A stretch of 64,000 nt of DNA from Sphaerisporangium rubeum (GCF_014207705.1 NZ_JACHIU010000001.1:1674001-1738000), one strand, 5' to 3'; counted from the stretch's first letter, positions 16,299-24,457 are shown. Numbers and translations: made by a program. Notes: generated by a model not told the origin, from the letters alone.

Positions 16299-17141
16299 GT
16301 GGGTAAGGAACGCGCGGTCCAGCTCGCCTACTCGGAGTTCCAGGGTGCGATGCTGGACGAGGCCAAGCGACGGCGCAAGGCTGCCAAGATCATCGCAGTG
16401 CTCGGCCACTTCCTCGGCCGCAAACCCGGCGAGGCGCTCGACGGCATGACCGTCGCCGACATCGGCTGCTCGGCCGGCTTCATCGCCGACGAGCTGGCCT
16501 CCGCCGGCGCGCGGCACGCCATCGGCGTCGACATCGATGTGCCAGGGCTGCGCAAGGCGTCCGAGCGCTTCGGCGACCGCGTCACGTTCCTGTGCGGCGA
16601 CGGCACGGCCCTGCCGTTCCCCGACGGCTCGCTCGACGCGCTGGTCTTCAACCACATCTACGAGCACGTCGTCGACCCCGACGCGGTGATCAAGGAGATG
16701 CACCGCGTGCTCTCCGACGACGGCGTCCTGTATCTCGGCCTCGGCAACCGGCTCGGCGTCATGGAACCGCACTACAAACTGCCGTTCCTGTCCTACCTGC
16801 CGCCGGGCCTCGCCGACCGGTACGTCCGGCTGTCCGGCCGCGCCGACCACTACCACGAGCGCTTCCGCACCCGCGGCGGCCTGCGCCGCATGCTCCGCGA
16901 CTTCCACATCTGGGACTACTCCCTGCCGGTCCTCGCCACCCCCGACCGTTTCGCCGGTGGCGAGCTGTTCGGCGGCCCCGCCGGCCGCGCCGCACAGGCC
17001 ACCCTCGCGCGCACCCCCGGTGCGGCACTCCGCGGCCTGCTCCCCGTCGTCCCCACCTACCTGTGGGTCGCCACCAAAACCCCCCGCGCACCCCTCGGCG
17101 ACGACCTCCCCCAACCGCCACGGCCGGTCCGCACCCCGTGA
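16299..17141 (+). CDS. Class I SAM-dependent methyltransferase in the glycan cluster
   Basis: 280 aa. Rossmann methyltransferase: motif I VADIGCSAGFIADELA, acidic strand-2 end IGVDIDVP, then GDGTALPFPDGSLDALVFNHIYEHVVDP (written here as one region, residues about 105-132) typical of Methyltransf_11. The C-terminal 130 residues are specific to this type and include YHERFRTRGGL. The substrate is probably a sugar or lipid-linked glycan, because flippase-like paralogues lie on both sides. The stop overlaps the next start by 4 bp (GTGA), so the second flippase-like gene is translated in concert with it. Confidence 0.82.
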   Translation: MGKERAVQLAYSEFQGAMLDEAKRRRKAAKIIAVLGHFLGRKPGEALDGMTVADIGCSAGFIADELASAGARHAIGVDIDVPGLRKASERFGDRVTFLCGDGTALPFPDGSLDALVFNHIYEHVVDPDAVIKEMHRVLSDDGVLYLGLGNRLGVMEPHYKLPFLSYLPPGLADRYVRLSGRADHYHERFRTRGGLRRMLRDFHIWDYSLPVLATPDRFAGGELFGGPAGRAAQATLARTPGAALRGLLPVVPTYLWVATKTPRAPLGDDLPQPPRPVRTP

Positions 17142-18100
17142 CCACCGGCACCCGGGACACCGGCCGCGCCGCGGCCCCGAAGCGACCCGCCTCCATGCGC
17201 AAGAGACTGCTGCGCTGGGGTTTCCTGGCCATCGCGCTCGGCTTCGGCGCGTGGGCCGTAGCGGGCCGGTGGGACGCCGTGGCCGAAGGCTTCGGCCGGC
17301 TGTCACCGGTCCTGATCGCCGGTTCCGTGGTCGCCGTCCTGGCCGCGCTCGTCGCCGGCATGATGATGTGGCGCGCGCTGCTCGCCGACCTCGGCTCCCC
17401 GCTGCCGCTGCGCGACGCCGGCAAGGTCTTCTTCGTCGGCCAGCTCGGCAAGTACATCCCCGGCTCGCTGTGGCCCGTGCTCGCGCAGATGGAACTCGGC
17501 AGAGATCTCGGCGTGCCGCGACCACGCAGCGCCGCCGCGTTCTTCCTCACCTACCCCGTCTACCTGGCCAGCGGCATCACCGTCGCCGTCCTCACCCTCC
17601 CGGGCCTCGCCGGCGGCTCCGTCACCCGGTACGCATGGCTCCTCCTGCTCCTACCGGTCCTCGTAGCGGCACTGCACCCTCGCGTCGTCAACGGCCTGCT
17701 CAGCTTCGGCCTGCGCCTGCTGAAACGACCGCCACTCGAACGTCCACTGACCCGCCGCGGCGTCCTGGTCTCCGCGGCCTGGGCCTTCACGGGCTGGGCC
17801 GCGTACGGCGCACACCTCGCACTGATCGTGGCCGGCCTCGGCGCCACCGGCCCACGCGCCTTCACGCTGTCGTTCGGCGCCTTCGCGCTGGCCTGGTGCC
17901 TCGGCTTCGTCGTGGTCATCGCCCCGGCCGGCGCCGGAGTACGCGAAGTCGCCATGGTCGCCGCACTGGCCCCCGTCCTCGACGCCGGCCCGGCCATCGC
18001 CGCCGCACTGTGCTCCCGCCTTGTGGTGTCCCTGGGCGATCTCATCTGCGCCGCCGCAGCCGGCCTCGCCGCACGCCGCACAAAGGTGTCCCACGACTGA
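17138..18100 (+). CDS. Flippase-like (LPG synthase transmembrane domain) membrane protein, copy 2
   Basis: 320 aa. A short cytoplasmic N-terminus rich in Thr/Arg, then about 8 helices. Signature GQLGKYIPGSLW and conserved VVIAPAGAGVRE near the end match the family and the copy at 15275. GTG 17138 overlaps the methyltransferase stop by 4 bp. The tight coupling suggests that it handles the methylated product, perhaps a lipid-linked saccharide; this is inference. The coding strand is strongly C-rich in its second half. Confidence 0.82.
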   Translation: MTTGTRDTGRAAAPKRPASMRKRLLRWGFLAIALGFGAWAVAGRWDAVAEGFGRLSPVLIAGSVVAVLAALVAGMMMWRALLADLGSPLPLRDAGKVFFVGQLGKYIPGSLWPVLAQMELGRDLGVPRPRSAAAFFLTYPVYLASGITVAVLTLPGLAGGSVTRYAWLLLLLPVLVAALHPRVVNGLLSFGLRLLKRPPLERPLTRRGVLVSAAWAFTGWAAYGAHLALIVAGLGATGPRAFTLSFGAFALAWCLGFVVVIAPAGAGVREVAMVAALAPVLDAGPAIAAALCSRLVVSLGDLICAAAAGLAARRTKVSHD

Positions 18101-18205
18101 ATCCGTGCCCGGACATGGCATGTGGTTTGTTGTTTGCCTGTTCGTGGGCCGGGGTTCGAGGGAAAAGGGGTGTGATTTCTCTCACGGGTTCCGGCCCTCG
18201 CGGAA

Positions 18206-18211
18206 TAGAGT
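18206..18211 (+). promoter_or_regulatory. Possible -10 (TAGAGT) upstream of GT4 18291
   Basis: In the 190-bp gap after the flippase-like gene, TAGAGT would start an mRNA with a leader of about 70 nt. A GGAAGGGG stretch at 18271-18278 lies 12 nt before ATG 18291. No matching -35 is obvious. Confidence 0.35.
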
Positions 18212-18290
18212 GAAGAGGGTGAGACCGGGGCGAAGACACCGGCCCGGCTTTTCACAGAAGAAGTGAGAGCGGAAGGGGCGAACGCTCTTG

Positions 18291-19412
18291 ATGGCGCGAG
18301 TTCTCGTTGACGCCGCAGCGGTCCCGGCCGATCGCGGCGGGCTGATCCGATACGTCGACGGTCTCGTAGCGGCACTCGGAAAGGCCGGAGCCGACCTCGC
18401 CATCGTGTGCCAGCGGTCCGACGCCGAACGCTACTCCCGGCTGGCCCCGAAGGCCGAGGTGCTCCCGGGCCCCCCGGCCATAGCCAGCCGCGGCACCCGC
18501 CTGGTCTGGGAACAGACCGGAGTCCCGGTCCTCGCCAAGCAGGTAGGCGCCAAGGTCATCCACGCGCCGTACTACTCCATGCCCCTGCACTCCGGCCTCC
18601 CGACCGTAGCCACCGTGCACGACGTCACCTGCTTCACCGAAGGCCAAGGCGACGACGAACGCGCATCCTTCCTACGCGCCGCCACCCGCACATCAGTCCG
18701 CAACGCGGCCCGCGTCGTCGTCCCCTCCAAAGCCACAAGAGACGAACTGGAACGCGTCCTCGGCGCCGACCCCACCCGAATAGACGTCGCCTACCACGGA
18801 GTGGACCCCGCCCTCTTCCACCCCCCGTCCGAGGCCGAGATCCGCAGAGCCACCGACCGCCTGGGCCTGCACGGCCAGCCCTACGTAGCCTTCCTAGGCG
18901 CCTACGAACCCCGCAAGAACGTCCCCAACCTGGTCCGCGGCTTCGGCCAAGCCGTCCACGACCTCCCCTCCCCACCGGCCCTGGTCCTCGCCAGCGCCGC
19001 CGTCTGGGACGACGCCGTGGACGCCGCCATAGAGGAACTCCCCGTGACCGTCCGCGTAGTCCGCCCCGGCTACCTCTCCTACGCCGACCTCCCCGGCTTC
19101 CTGGGTGCCGCCATGGTCGTAGCCTTCCCCTCCCGAGGCGAAGGCTTCGGCCTCCCCGTACTGGAAGCCATGGCCTGCGGAGCCCCGGTCCTGACCACCC
19201 ACCGAACCTCCCTCCCCGAGGTAGGCGGCGAAGCGGTCTCCTACACCGAACCCGACGCCGAGAGCATCAGAAGAGCGCTACGCACCCTCCTGGAATCCCC
19301 CGACCGTCGCACCAGCCTCTCCACCGCCGGCCTGGCCAGATCCCGCGAATTCACCTGGGAAGCCTCAGCCGAGGCCCACCTCCAGTCCTACCAACGCGCA
19401 CTGGAGCAGTGA
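18291..19412 (+). CDS. GT4-family glycosyltransferase (mannosyltransferase-like)
   Basis: 373 aa from ATG 18291 (MARVLVDAAAVPADRGGLIRY). GT-B fold with the N-terminal Gly-rich RGGLIRYVDGL loop and HAPYYSMPLHSGLPTVATVHD. The donor domain begins FLGAYEPRKNVPNLVRGF and the EX7E motif is complete: PSRGEGFGLPVLEAMACGAPV. This resembles retaining mannosyl/rhamnosyltransferases of the RfaB/WbcX type. It closes the glycan cluster; what follows is an accessory region with broken genes. Its 3' half is unusually C-rich on the coding strand. Confidence 0.88.
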   Translation: MARVLVDAAAVPADRGGLIRYVDGLVAALGKAGADLAIVCQRSDAERYSRLAPKAEVLPGPPAIASRGTRLVWEQTGVPVLAKQVGAKVIHAPYYSMPLHSGLPTVATVHDVTCFTEGQGDDERASFLRAATRTSVRNAARVVVPSKATRDELERVLGADPTRIDVAYHGVDPALFHPPSEAEIRRATDRLGLHGQPYVAFLGAYEPRKNVPNLVRGFGQAVHDLPSPPALVLASAAVWDDAVDAAIEELPVTVRVVRPGYLSYADLPGFLGAAMVVAFPSRGEGFGLPVLEAMACGAPVLTTHRTSLPEVGGEAVSYTEPDAESIRRALRTLLESPDRRTSLSTAGLARSREFTWEASAEAHLQSYQRALEQ

Positions 19413-19484
19413 CCCGAGGCTCGCGGCGTCCCACCGCCTCGGTCCGTGCGAATGAGCGCTTCGCGCACGACCGCAAGGCCCGGG

Positions 19485-19690
19485 TCAGATGGCTTCTGGG
19501 CACAACCGGTCAGTCGGCGGGAGCGCGCCGAGGAGGGTCTCGAGAATCTCGTCGGCGTCGGTTCGCCATTTCTCCCGGGTGAGCTGGCCGCTCGCCTCCA
19601 TGCCCAGGATGCCGTGCACGCTGGTCAGCAGCAGTGCGCCGTAGTGATGGGCCCGGCCCGGACTCGCAACCCGCGGCATCGACGTGAGCA
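19485..19690 (-). pseudogene. TetR-family regulator, C-terminal remnant
   Basis: Read on the minus strand, about 60 codons give HHYGALLLTSVHGILG and LTREKWRTDADEILETLL, the typical end of a TetR/AcrR ligand domain with a normal stop at 19485. No helix-turn-helix region lies upstream: the frame runs into sequence that is better read as another gene fragment on the other strand. Broken remnant, probably after a deletion. Confidence 0.65.
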
Positions 19691-19926
19691 AGGCCGGCAG
19701 CGTCCCGCGCCTGATCGCATCGACGCTGGCCGCCCTCATGGAGACCGCCGCCAAGGCCCGGCGCAGCACCACGCCGCCACCTCTCACCAACTGGATCATC
19801 ACCTTCATGGGCCGCGACCGGACCTACGACATCACCCGCGCCCGCACCCACCTCGGCTACGCGCCTGTCACCACTGTGGACGAAGGCCTCCGCCAGATGT
19901 CTCTTTCCGAAAAGCCCCACCGATGA
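19684..19926 (+). pseudogene. 3-beta-HSD/SDR-type NAD-dependent dehydrogenase, C-terminal remnant
   Basis: The frame holds about 80 codons ending in RTYDITRARTHLGYAPVTTVDEGL, a standard C-terminal motif of extended short-chain dehydrogenases of the 3-beta-hydroxysteroid dehydrogenase/isomerase group. The N-terminal NAD-binding Rossmann half is absent, and there is no ribosome-binding site before the first ATG. It abuts the TetR remnant in opposite orientation, so both appear to be debris of a lost locus. Confidence 0.65.
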
Positions 19927-20196
19927 ACCAGTTCCACCTCGCCACCCATTTCGAGGAACGAGCCTTGTGTGCCGGCGGCGCCGTCGCGCACATGCGGCTC
20001 AGGCGGCGGGTTGCCGGCTTGCCTCGACCGCACCGGCGACCCCGAGGTGCTCGCCGCGACCCTGCACGTCGGCGAGCTGATCAACCGTCCCTGAAGTCCA
20101 CCGCCATTCAGCGATGCGCTGAATGGCGAGGCCCGTCGTCGTGGCGGAGCCAAGACGAGCAGGGGGCCGGGAGCTGAGCGCGCAGCCTGGTCCGGC
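19927..20196. other. Non-coding remnant region with a hairpin
   Basis: 270 bp without an intact gene. One plus-strand frame ending at 20096 reads DRTGDPEVLAATLHVGELINRP before a stop and looks like the end of a lost protein that I cannot name. The rest shows no promoter or RNA gene. A perfect hairpin at 20102-20128 is listed separately. Confidence 0.45.
20102..20128. terminator. Perfect 12-bp hairpin, possible terminator of the DUF1206 gene
   Basis: Arms CGCCATTCAGCG and CGCTGAATGGCG separated by ATG. It lies 69 bp past the stop of the minus-strand DUF1206 gene. There is no T-run on either side, so termination is not certain; a protein-binding palindrome is an alternative. Confidence 0.5.
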
Positions 20197-21009
20197 TCAC
20201 ACGCGGTGCCAGCGGGCCTCCGCGAAGCAGTAAACGGCGAACAGCACCAAGCCGATGGCGATCACGACGAGCAGCCATGGACCGATCGGGGTATCAGCGA
20301 GCGACTTGAGCGCGCCGTCGATGCCGACCGCCTTGTCGGGGTCGTACGTGAGGGCCGCCTGGCCGATCAGCACGCCGGCGGCGACAGCGATGACGCCACG
20401 GGCGACATAACCGACTTGGCCGATGTTGACCACGAGAGCGTGGGTGCGCGGCCCGGCCACGTGCATGTCCCGCATGAACTCACCGGTCCACCCCTCGTGC
20501 ATCCAGGACACGCCGAAGCCGATCAGGGCCAGCGCTATCAGCGCGACCAGGATCTGGCCACCGGGCAGGTCGAACAGCGCCTTGGCGGCATCCTGCGACT
20601 GGCTGTCGGTCGAGGAGGCGGCCTTGTTCTGAGTGAGCAGGGCCACCATCGAGAACACGAGGGCGACGTAGACGGCGGCCTTGGCGACGGACTCGACGCG
20701 GTAACGAACCTCGGGCCGCCCCCAGATGGCCTCAGAGATGTGCCAGATCGTCAATGCGACCAGGCCGACGGCCATGACCCAGAGCAGGGTGTCACCGAGA
20801 GGCGCGTCGCGCACGATGTGGATCGCACTGCTCTTGTCGGCCTCCCCACCTCTGCCGAAGGCGATCTGCAGGGCGGCCAGCCCGATGATCGCGTACAGCA
20901 CGCCACGAGCGGCGAATCCGACTCTGGCGAGTTTCTCCAGGACAGGGTGGTCGGCGATCCGCCGGGCCGCACCCTCCAGCCGCCGGCCGGCCTGCTTCCC
21001 AGTCGTCAT
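20197..21009 (-). CDS. DUF1206 family membrane protein
   Basis: 270 aa. Six hydrophobic helices arranged as three pairs, each pair starting with an Ala/Gly/Arg motif of the DUF1206 repeat: RVGFAARGVLYAIIGL, AKAAVYVALVFSM and QVGYVARGVIAVAAG. The N-terminus is basic and cytosolic. GAGGAAC precedes ATG 21009. Function is unknown for the whole family; no neighbouring gene suggests one, as it sits alone between remnants and a toxin-antitoxin pair. Confidence 0.85.
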   Translation of the reverse strand: MTTGKQAGRRLEGAARRIADHPVLEKLARVGFAARGVLYAIIGLAALQIAFGRGGEADKSSAIHIVRDAPLGDTLLWVMAVGLVALTIWHISEAIWGRPEVRYRVESVAKAAVYVALVFSMVALLTQNKAASSTDSQSQDAAKALFDLPGGQILVALIALALIGFGVSWMHEGWTGEFMRDMHVAGPRTHALVVNIGQVGYVARGVIAVAAGVLIGQAALTYDPDKAVGIDGALKSLADTPIGPWLLVVIAIGLVLFAVYCFAEARWHRV

Positions 21010-21324
21010 CGAGGTTCCTCTCGGATGGCAGGTCGATCTGGACGGGGCCGGAGCCAGACGTCGGAGGCGGCCAGACGCCTGGCCGACGACGCCATCCTGT
21101 CATGGGCTCCTCCACCCACGACGAGACCTCCGAGCCGGCCTGACCACCGTCCGGAGGTCTCAGCGAACCGGCTACTCCTCCGAAGAGGTCATCGGCCCCG
21201 TGGAGCGCCGGGCCGAAGGTCACTTGCGCCGACACCGGTGCCGCCGATGCCGCAATACCCATTCGGCACCTTGATCAAGTAGGTACTGCCGGTGACAGCA
21301 CTTGCTTCGCGGAGCAAGAGTTGG
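21010..21324. other. Intergenic region between the TA pair and DUF1206 gene
   Basis: 315 bp. It must contain the promoter of the DUF1206 gene (minus strand) and the end of the toxin mRNA. A short hairpin, CTTGCT/AGCAAG at 21301-21318, lies 7 bp after the toxin stop but lacks a T-run. One plus-strand frame closes with a short Pro-rich tail at about 21280; it has no start and I do not recognise it. Confidence 0.35.
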
Positions 21325-21678
21325 CTATTCGGTGTCTTTGGGGTGCCGAGGCGATGCATAGATCACCCAGACAGTGCGAGTGACATCATCGATGGCATAG
21401 CGGACACGCCCGCCGCTGGTGACCTCGAATTCCCACTGCTCCAAATCCTTGCCGTTGTGACGATGAGTCGCGAGATCGCCGCGTAGGCGATGCCGACGAT
21501 CGTGGCTGGAGCGTGAACGGGGATCAACCCGCAGCACCTCGAAGCATCGGCGCGTATTGGCCAAGGCATGACGGCACAGCTCTTCCCAGCCCCTGGCCGC
21601 TTCGCCGGTACCGAACCGGATATCCCACTCGCCATCCGGTGGTGGCACCGTAACGCGGTCTCCACGCTTCGGGCTCAT
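21325..21678 (-). CDS. RelE/ParE-type toxin of a type II toxin-antitoxin module
   Basis: 117 aa, soluble, basic (many Arg/His). It has the layout of short RelE-like toxins: WEELCRHALANTRRCFEVL helix pair, then a basic strand HDRRHRLRGDLATH, WEFEVTSGGRVRYAIDD and a final VWVIYASPRH strand that usually carries the substrate-proximal His. RelE-type toxins cleave mRNA on the ribosome; ParE-type ones poison gyrase. Which applies here is not decided by the sequence. ATG 21678 overlaps the antitoxin stop by 4 bp (ATGA), giving the usual antitoxin-first, coupled arrangement. Confidence 0.75.
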   Translation of the reverse strand: MSPKRGDRVTVPPPDGEWDIRFGTGEAARGWEELCRHALANTRRCFEVLRVDPRSRSSHDRRHRLRGDLATHRHNGKDLEQWEFEVTSGGRVRYAIDDVTRTVWVIYASPRHPKDTE

Positions 21679-22145
21679 GCCGAAACCTGCACCGGCCCGA
21701 AGTCACCGCTCGTGGGCTTGCGAGCCTCGGCGTAGTGCGCAGGGTCGGCCTTGATCCTCGCAGTGGCTCGCCAGCCGGCGATGACCTCCGGCGTGGTGGC
21801 GTCGACCTCCAGTTCGGCCGCATCGGAGAGCGCCTCGACCAGTTCCAGAGTGAAGGCACGTAGTTCGTCCGAAGACAGGTGGCGGACCCAGGGGAAGACC
21901 TCAGGCATGGCTATGACCAAGGCACGTGCGGTGGGATCATGCTTGATCAAGGCAAGAAACAGCCGGGAGGCGGTGGTGAGCGTCTGTTCTCGCTCCTCTT
22001 CACGGCCCGCTGCCGTCAAGTAGAAGTCCGGAGCGTCCCGATGGGTGACACGCACCCGTCCCAAGCGTGCCGCGCGCTCGGCGACTGCTCGGGGATTTCT
22101 CGACAAGTCAGAAAAAGTCACTGCGTCGGCATGGCTGGTGCTCAC
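21675..22145 (-). CDS. Phd/YefM-like antitoxin
   Basis: 156 aa from GTG 22145, chosen because TACCGT ends 7 nt upstream and no Shine-Dalgarno exists; a GTG at 22154 is also in frame. The N-terminus has VTFSDLSRNPRAVAERAARLGRVRVTHRD, the strand-helix pattern of Phd/YefM DNA-binding domains (prevent-host-death), here about 40 residues long. The remaining 110 residues are longer than in classical Phd and should wrap the toxin. Antitoxins of this family repress their own promoter, and a perfect palindrome lies exactly over the promoter region (22160-22177). Confidence 0.75.
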   Translation of the reverse strand: MSTSHADAVTFSDLSRNPRAVAERAARLGRVRVTHRDAPDFYLTAAGREEEREQTLTTASRLFLALIKHDPTARALVIAMPEVFPWVRHLSSDELRAFTLELVEALSDAAELEVDATTPEVIAGWRATARIKADPAHYAEARKPTSGDFGPVQVSA

Positions 22146-22152
22146 ACCCACC

Positions 22153-22158
22153 ACGGTA
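22153..22158 (-). promoter_or_regulatory. Predicted -10 (TACCGT) of the TA operon, leaderless
   Basis: On the minus strand TACCGT ends 7 nt before GTG 22145 and touches the palindrome at 22160-22177, so bound antitoxin would block RNA polymerase. Confidence 0.5.
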
Positions 22159-22159
22159 C

Positions 22160-22177
22160 ATCAGAACACGTTCTGAT
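22160..22177. promoter_or_regulatory. Palindromic operator of the toxin-antitoxin operon
   Basis: ATCAGAAC-AC-GTTCTGAT, perfect 8-bp arms with a 2-bp centre. It lies directly upstream of the predicted -10 hexamer. AT content is far above the surroundings, and the position is that expected for autoregulation by a Phd-type antitoxin dimer. Confidence 0.75.
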
Positions 22178-22338
22178 ATGAGCGATCAAAGAGACCCTTG
22201 GCGCCTCGGTCGGATCCGGCCTGTCTGACAGGCAGTCCATGCGGGACGGGTCATGGTCGGGACTGCGGCGTCGGGGAGGCCGGGCGGGGGAGATGCCGGG
22301 GGGTCGGGCTCGTTGCGCGGATGGGGGGATCAGTCGGC

Positions 22339-22344
22339 TAGCCT
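22339..22344 (+). promoter_or_regulatory. Predicted -10 (TAGCCT) for leaderless GTG 22352
   Basis: TAGCCT ends 7 nt before GTG 22352. The 174-bp gap upstream is G-rich; a 6-bp-arm palindrome GCCTGT-CTG-ACAGGC at 22219-22233 is the only other structure seen there. Confidence 0.55.
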
Positions 22345-22351
22345 CACGGGT

Positions 22352-23455
22352 GTGACGGATAGCCACCCGCCGCGGCCGGCGTGCCTTGAGGCGATTCTTC
22401 TTGTCGGCGGGCAGGGGACTCGCCTGCGGCCCTTGACGTTGCGGACGCCTAAGCCGCTGTTGAGTACGGCGGGGGTGCCGTTCCTGGCTCATCAGCTTGC
22501 TCGTGCGCGGGCCTTCGGGGTGCGGCGGATCGTGTTCGCCACGTCTTACCGGGCCGAGATGTTCGCTGAGGTGTTCGGGGACGGGTCGGAGTTCGGGTTG
22601 TCGCTCGAGTACATGACCGAGCGCACGCCGCTCGGTACCGGTGGGGCCATCAGGAACGCGGCTGAGGCGCTGACCTGTGCTCCTGAGGCTCCTGTTCTGG
22701 TGTTGAACGGGGACATCCTGTCGGGTCACGACATCGGTGCGCAGGTGCGTCTTCACGTGGAACGGCAGGCTGCTGTCACGTTGCATCTCACCGAGGTCGA
22801 CGATCCGTCTCGGTTCGGCTGTGTTCCTACCGGGGACGATGGACGGGTGACCGCGTTTCTGGAGAAGACTCCGAATCCGGTCACCAATCGGATCAATGCC
22901 GGCTGTTACGTCTTCCAGCGGGCCGCCATCGATCGCATTCCTGCCGATCGGGTCGTCTCGGTGGAGCGGGAGACCTTTCCCGGCATGATCGAGTCGGGTG
23001 ACCTGGTCATGGGGTATCCCGACCGGACCTACTGGCTGGATGTCGGCACGCCTGCCGCGTTCGTCCAGGGGTCCTGTGACCTTGTGCTCGGACGGCTGGA
23101 CTCTCCGGCGCTGCCGGGTCCCACCGGTGAGTTCCTGTGTCTTCCCGGTGCCGAGATCTCCGCTGACGCGAAACTCTCCGGCGGCACGGTGGCGGGGGCC
23201 AGGGCCACGGTCATGTCCGACAGCACCGTTCACGGCAGCGTTCTCGGCGAGGACTGCGTGATCGAGTCCGGGGTCGGCATTCACGACTCTGTGGTGGGGG
23301 CCGGTGCGCGCGTCTGCTCAGGTGCGGTACTGAAGAACGCCGTCATAGGTGACAACGCGGTGATAGGTGCTGACAACGAGCTCCTGTCCGGTGTGCGCAT
23401 CTGGCCGGGGGTTCAGCTTCCGGCCTGCTCTGTCCGGTTCTCCAGCGAGATCTGA
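22352..23455 (+). CDS. Mannose-1-phosphate guanylyltransferase-type sugar nucleotidyltransferase
   Basis: 367 aa. N-terminal nucleotidyltransferase domain with AILLVGGQGTRLRPLTLRTPKPLL (residues about 14-37), the NTP-binding signature, then GTGGAIRNA and LVLNGDILSG with the metal-binding Asp. A C-terminal left-handed beta-helix of hexapeptide repeats spans about 265-367. Length and order fit GDP-mannose pyrophosphorylase (ManC/GMPPB type), which makes GDP-mannose from mannose-1-phosphate. A phosphomannomutase gene at 38398 supplies its substrate, and the mannosyltransferase-like genes upstream would use the product. In M. tuberculosis the equivalent gene Rv3264c also lies beside fbiA/B. A UDP- or dTDP-glucose specificity cannot be excluded. 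Confidence 0.82.
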   Translation: MTDSHPPRPACLEAILLVGGQGTRLRPLTLRTPKPLLSTAGVPFLAHQLARARAFGVRRIVFATSYRAEMFAEVFGDGSEFGLSLEYMTERTPLGTGGAIRNAAEALTCAPEAPVLVLNGDILSGHDIGAQVRLHVERQAAVTLHLTEVDDPSRFGCVPTGDDGRVTAFLEKTPNPVTNRINAGCYVFQRAAIDRIPADRVVSVERETFPGMIESGDLVMGYPDRTYWLDVGTPAAFVQGSCDLVLGRLDSPALPGPTGEFLCLPGAEISADAKLSGGTVAGARATVMSDSTVHGSVLGEDCVIESGVGIHDSVVGAGARVCSGAVLKNAVIGDNAVIGADNELLSGVRIWPGVQLPACSVRFSSEI

Positions 23456-23470
23456 ACCCCGGGTCGGGGC

Positions 23471-23476
23471 TAGTCT
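23471..23476 (+). promoter_or_regulatory. Predicted -10 (TAGTCT) for leaderless GTG 23484
   Basis: TAGTCT ends 7 nt before GTG 23484, only 15 bp after the stop of the preceding gene, so the glycosylase gene appears to have its own transcript. Confidence 0.55.
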
Positions 23477-23483
23477 GGGCTTC

Positions 23484-24407
23484 GTGCGGGAACGGACGTG
23501 GCGGCCGGGAGGGCCGGTTGATGTCGCCGGCACGTTGAGGCCGCATCGGCGGGGGGCCGGGGATCCGGCGTGGCAGCAGGCCGCGGACGGGGCGATCTGG
23601 CGTACGGCTCGGACTCCTGACGGCCCTGGCACGTTGCGGGTGTCGGTGCGTGCCGGTGAAGGGGTGGTGGTCGGCCGGTCGTTCGGGCCGGGGGGCGAGT
23701 GGATGCTGGAGACGTTGCCGGAGTTGCTCGGTGGGGGGGATGAGGCGGCCGCGTTTCATCAGCTGATGGATCGGCTGGGGAGCATGCGGCATCCGCTGGT
23801 GTACGAGTTGGCGCGGCGGCACGGGGATCTGCGGGTGGGGCGGACGTCGCGGGTTTTCGAGGCGCTTGTTCCCGCGGTGCTGGAGCAGAAGGTGGTCGGG
23901 AGGGAGGCGCGGCGGGCCTGGCGGTGGCTTCTCACCCGTTATGGTGAGCCGGCTCCTGGGCCGGGTCCTGAGGGGATGCGGGTGTTTCCCGAGCCGGAGG
24001 TGTGGCGCACCATTCCTTCGTGGGACTGGCATCGGGCCGGGGTGGAGGGGGTGCGGGCTCGGACGATCATCAATGCGGCGCCGCATGCCGGGAAGTTCGA
24101 GGCGGCGACCTCCGAGGAGGCGGACCGGCTCATGCGCTCACTTCCCGGGATCGGTGTGTGGACGTCGGCGGAGACCCGTCAGCGCGCGCACGGGGATCCG
24201 GACGCGGTCTCGGTCGGCGACTATCACATCCCGTCGCTGGTCGGCTGGTCGCTGACCGGCGCCAGGACCGACGACGCCGGGATGCTGGGCCTTCTGGCCC
24301 CGTATCGGGGCCACCGGCACCGGGTCGTCCGCCTCCTGGAACTCGGCGGAACCCGGCCGCCGGCGCGCGGCCCCCGTATGGCGGCTCGCGACTATCGGTC
24401 GTTCTGA
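23484..24407 (+). CDS. DNA-3-methyladenine glycosylase (AlkA-like, HhH-GPD)
   Basis: 307 aa. An N-terminal beta domain (residues 1-100) precedes the helix-hairpin-helix GPD core. The hairpin is LMRSLPGIGVWTSAETRQRA, and the following VSVGDYHIP carries the catalytic Asp typical of AlkA/MpgII enzymes. EALVPAVLEQKVVGREARRAW is the conserved helix before it. The enzyme excises alkylated purines in base-excision repair. No Fe-S cysteine loop is present, unlike Nth/MutY. It is monocistronic by its own leaderless promoter. A hairpin GCCGGT-TCTGG-ACCGGC at 24432-24448 lies 25 bp past the stop, without a T-run. Confidence 0.85.
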   Translation: MRERTWRPGGPVDVAGTLRPHRRGAGDPAWQQAADGAIWRTARTPDGPGTLRVSVRAGEGVVVGRSFGPGGEWMLETLPELLGGGDEAAAFHQLMDRLGSMRHPLVYELARRHGDLRVGRTSRVFEALVPAVLEQKVVGREARRAWRWLLTRYGEPAPGPGPEGMRVFPEPEVWRTIPSWDWHRAGVEGVRARTIINAAPHAGKFEAATSEEADRLMRSLPGIGVWTSAETRQRAHGDPDAVSVGDYHIPSLVGWSLTGARTDDAGMLGLLAPYRGHRHRVVRLLELGGTRPPARGPRMAARDYRSF

Positions 24408-24457
24408 ATCGGCGCTGTGCGGCCGGTGGCTGCCGGTTCTGGACCGGCGGTCCGCGG

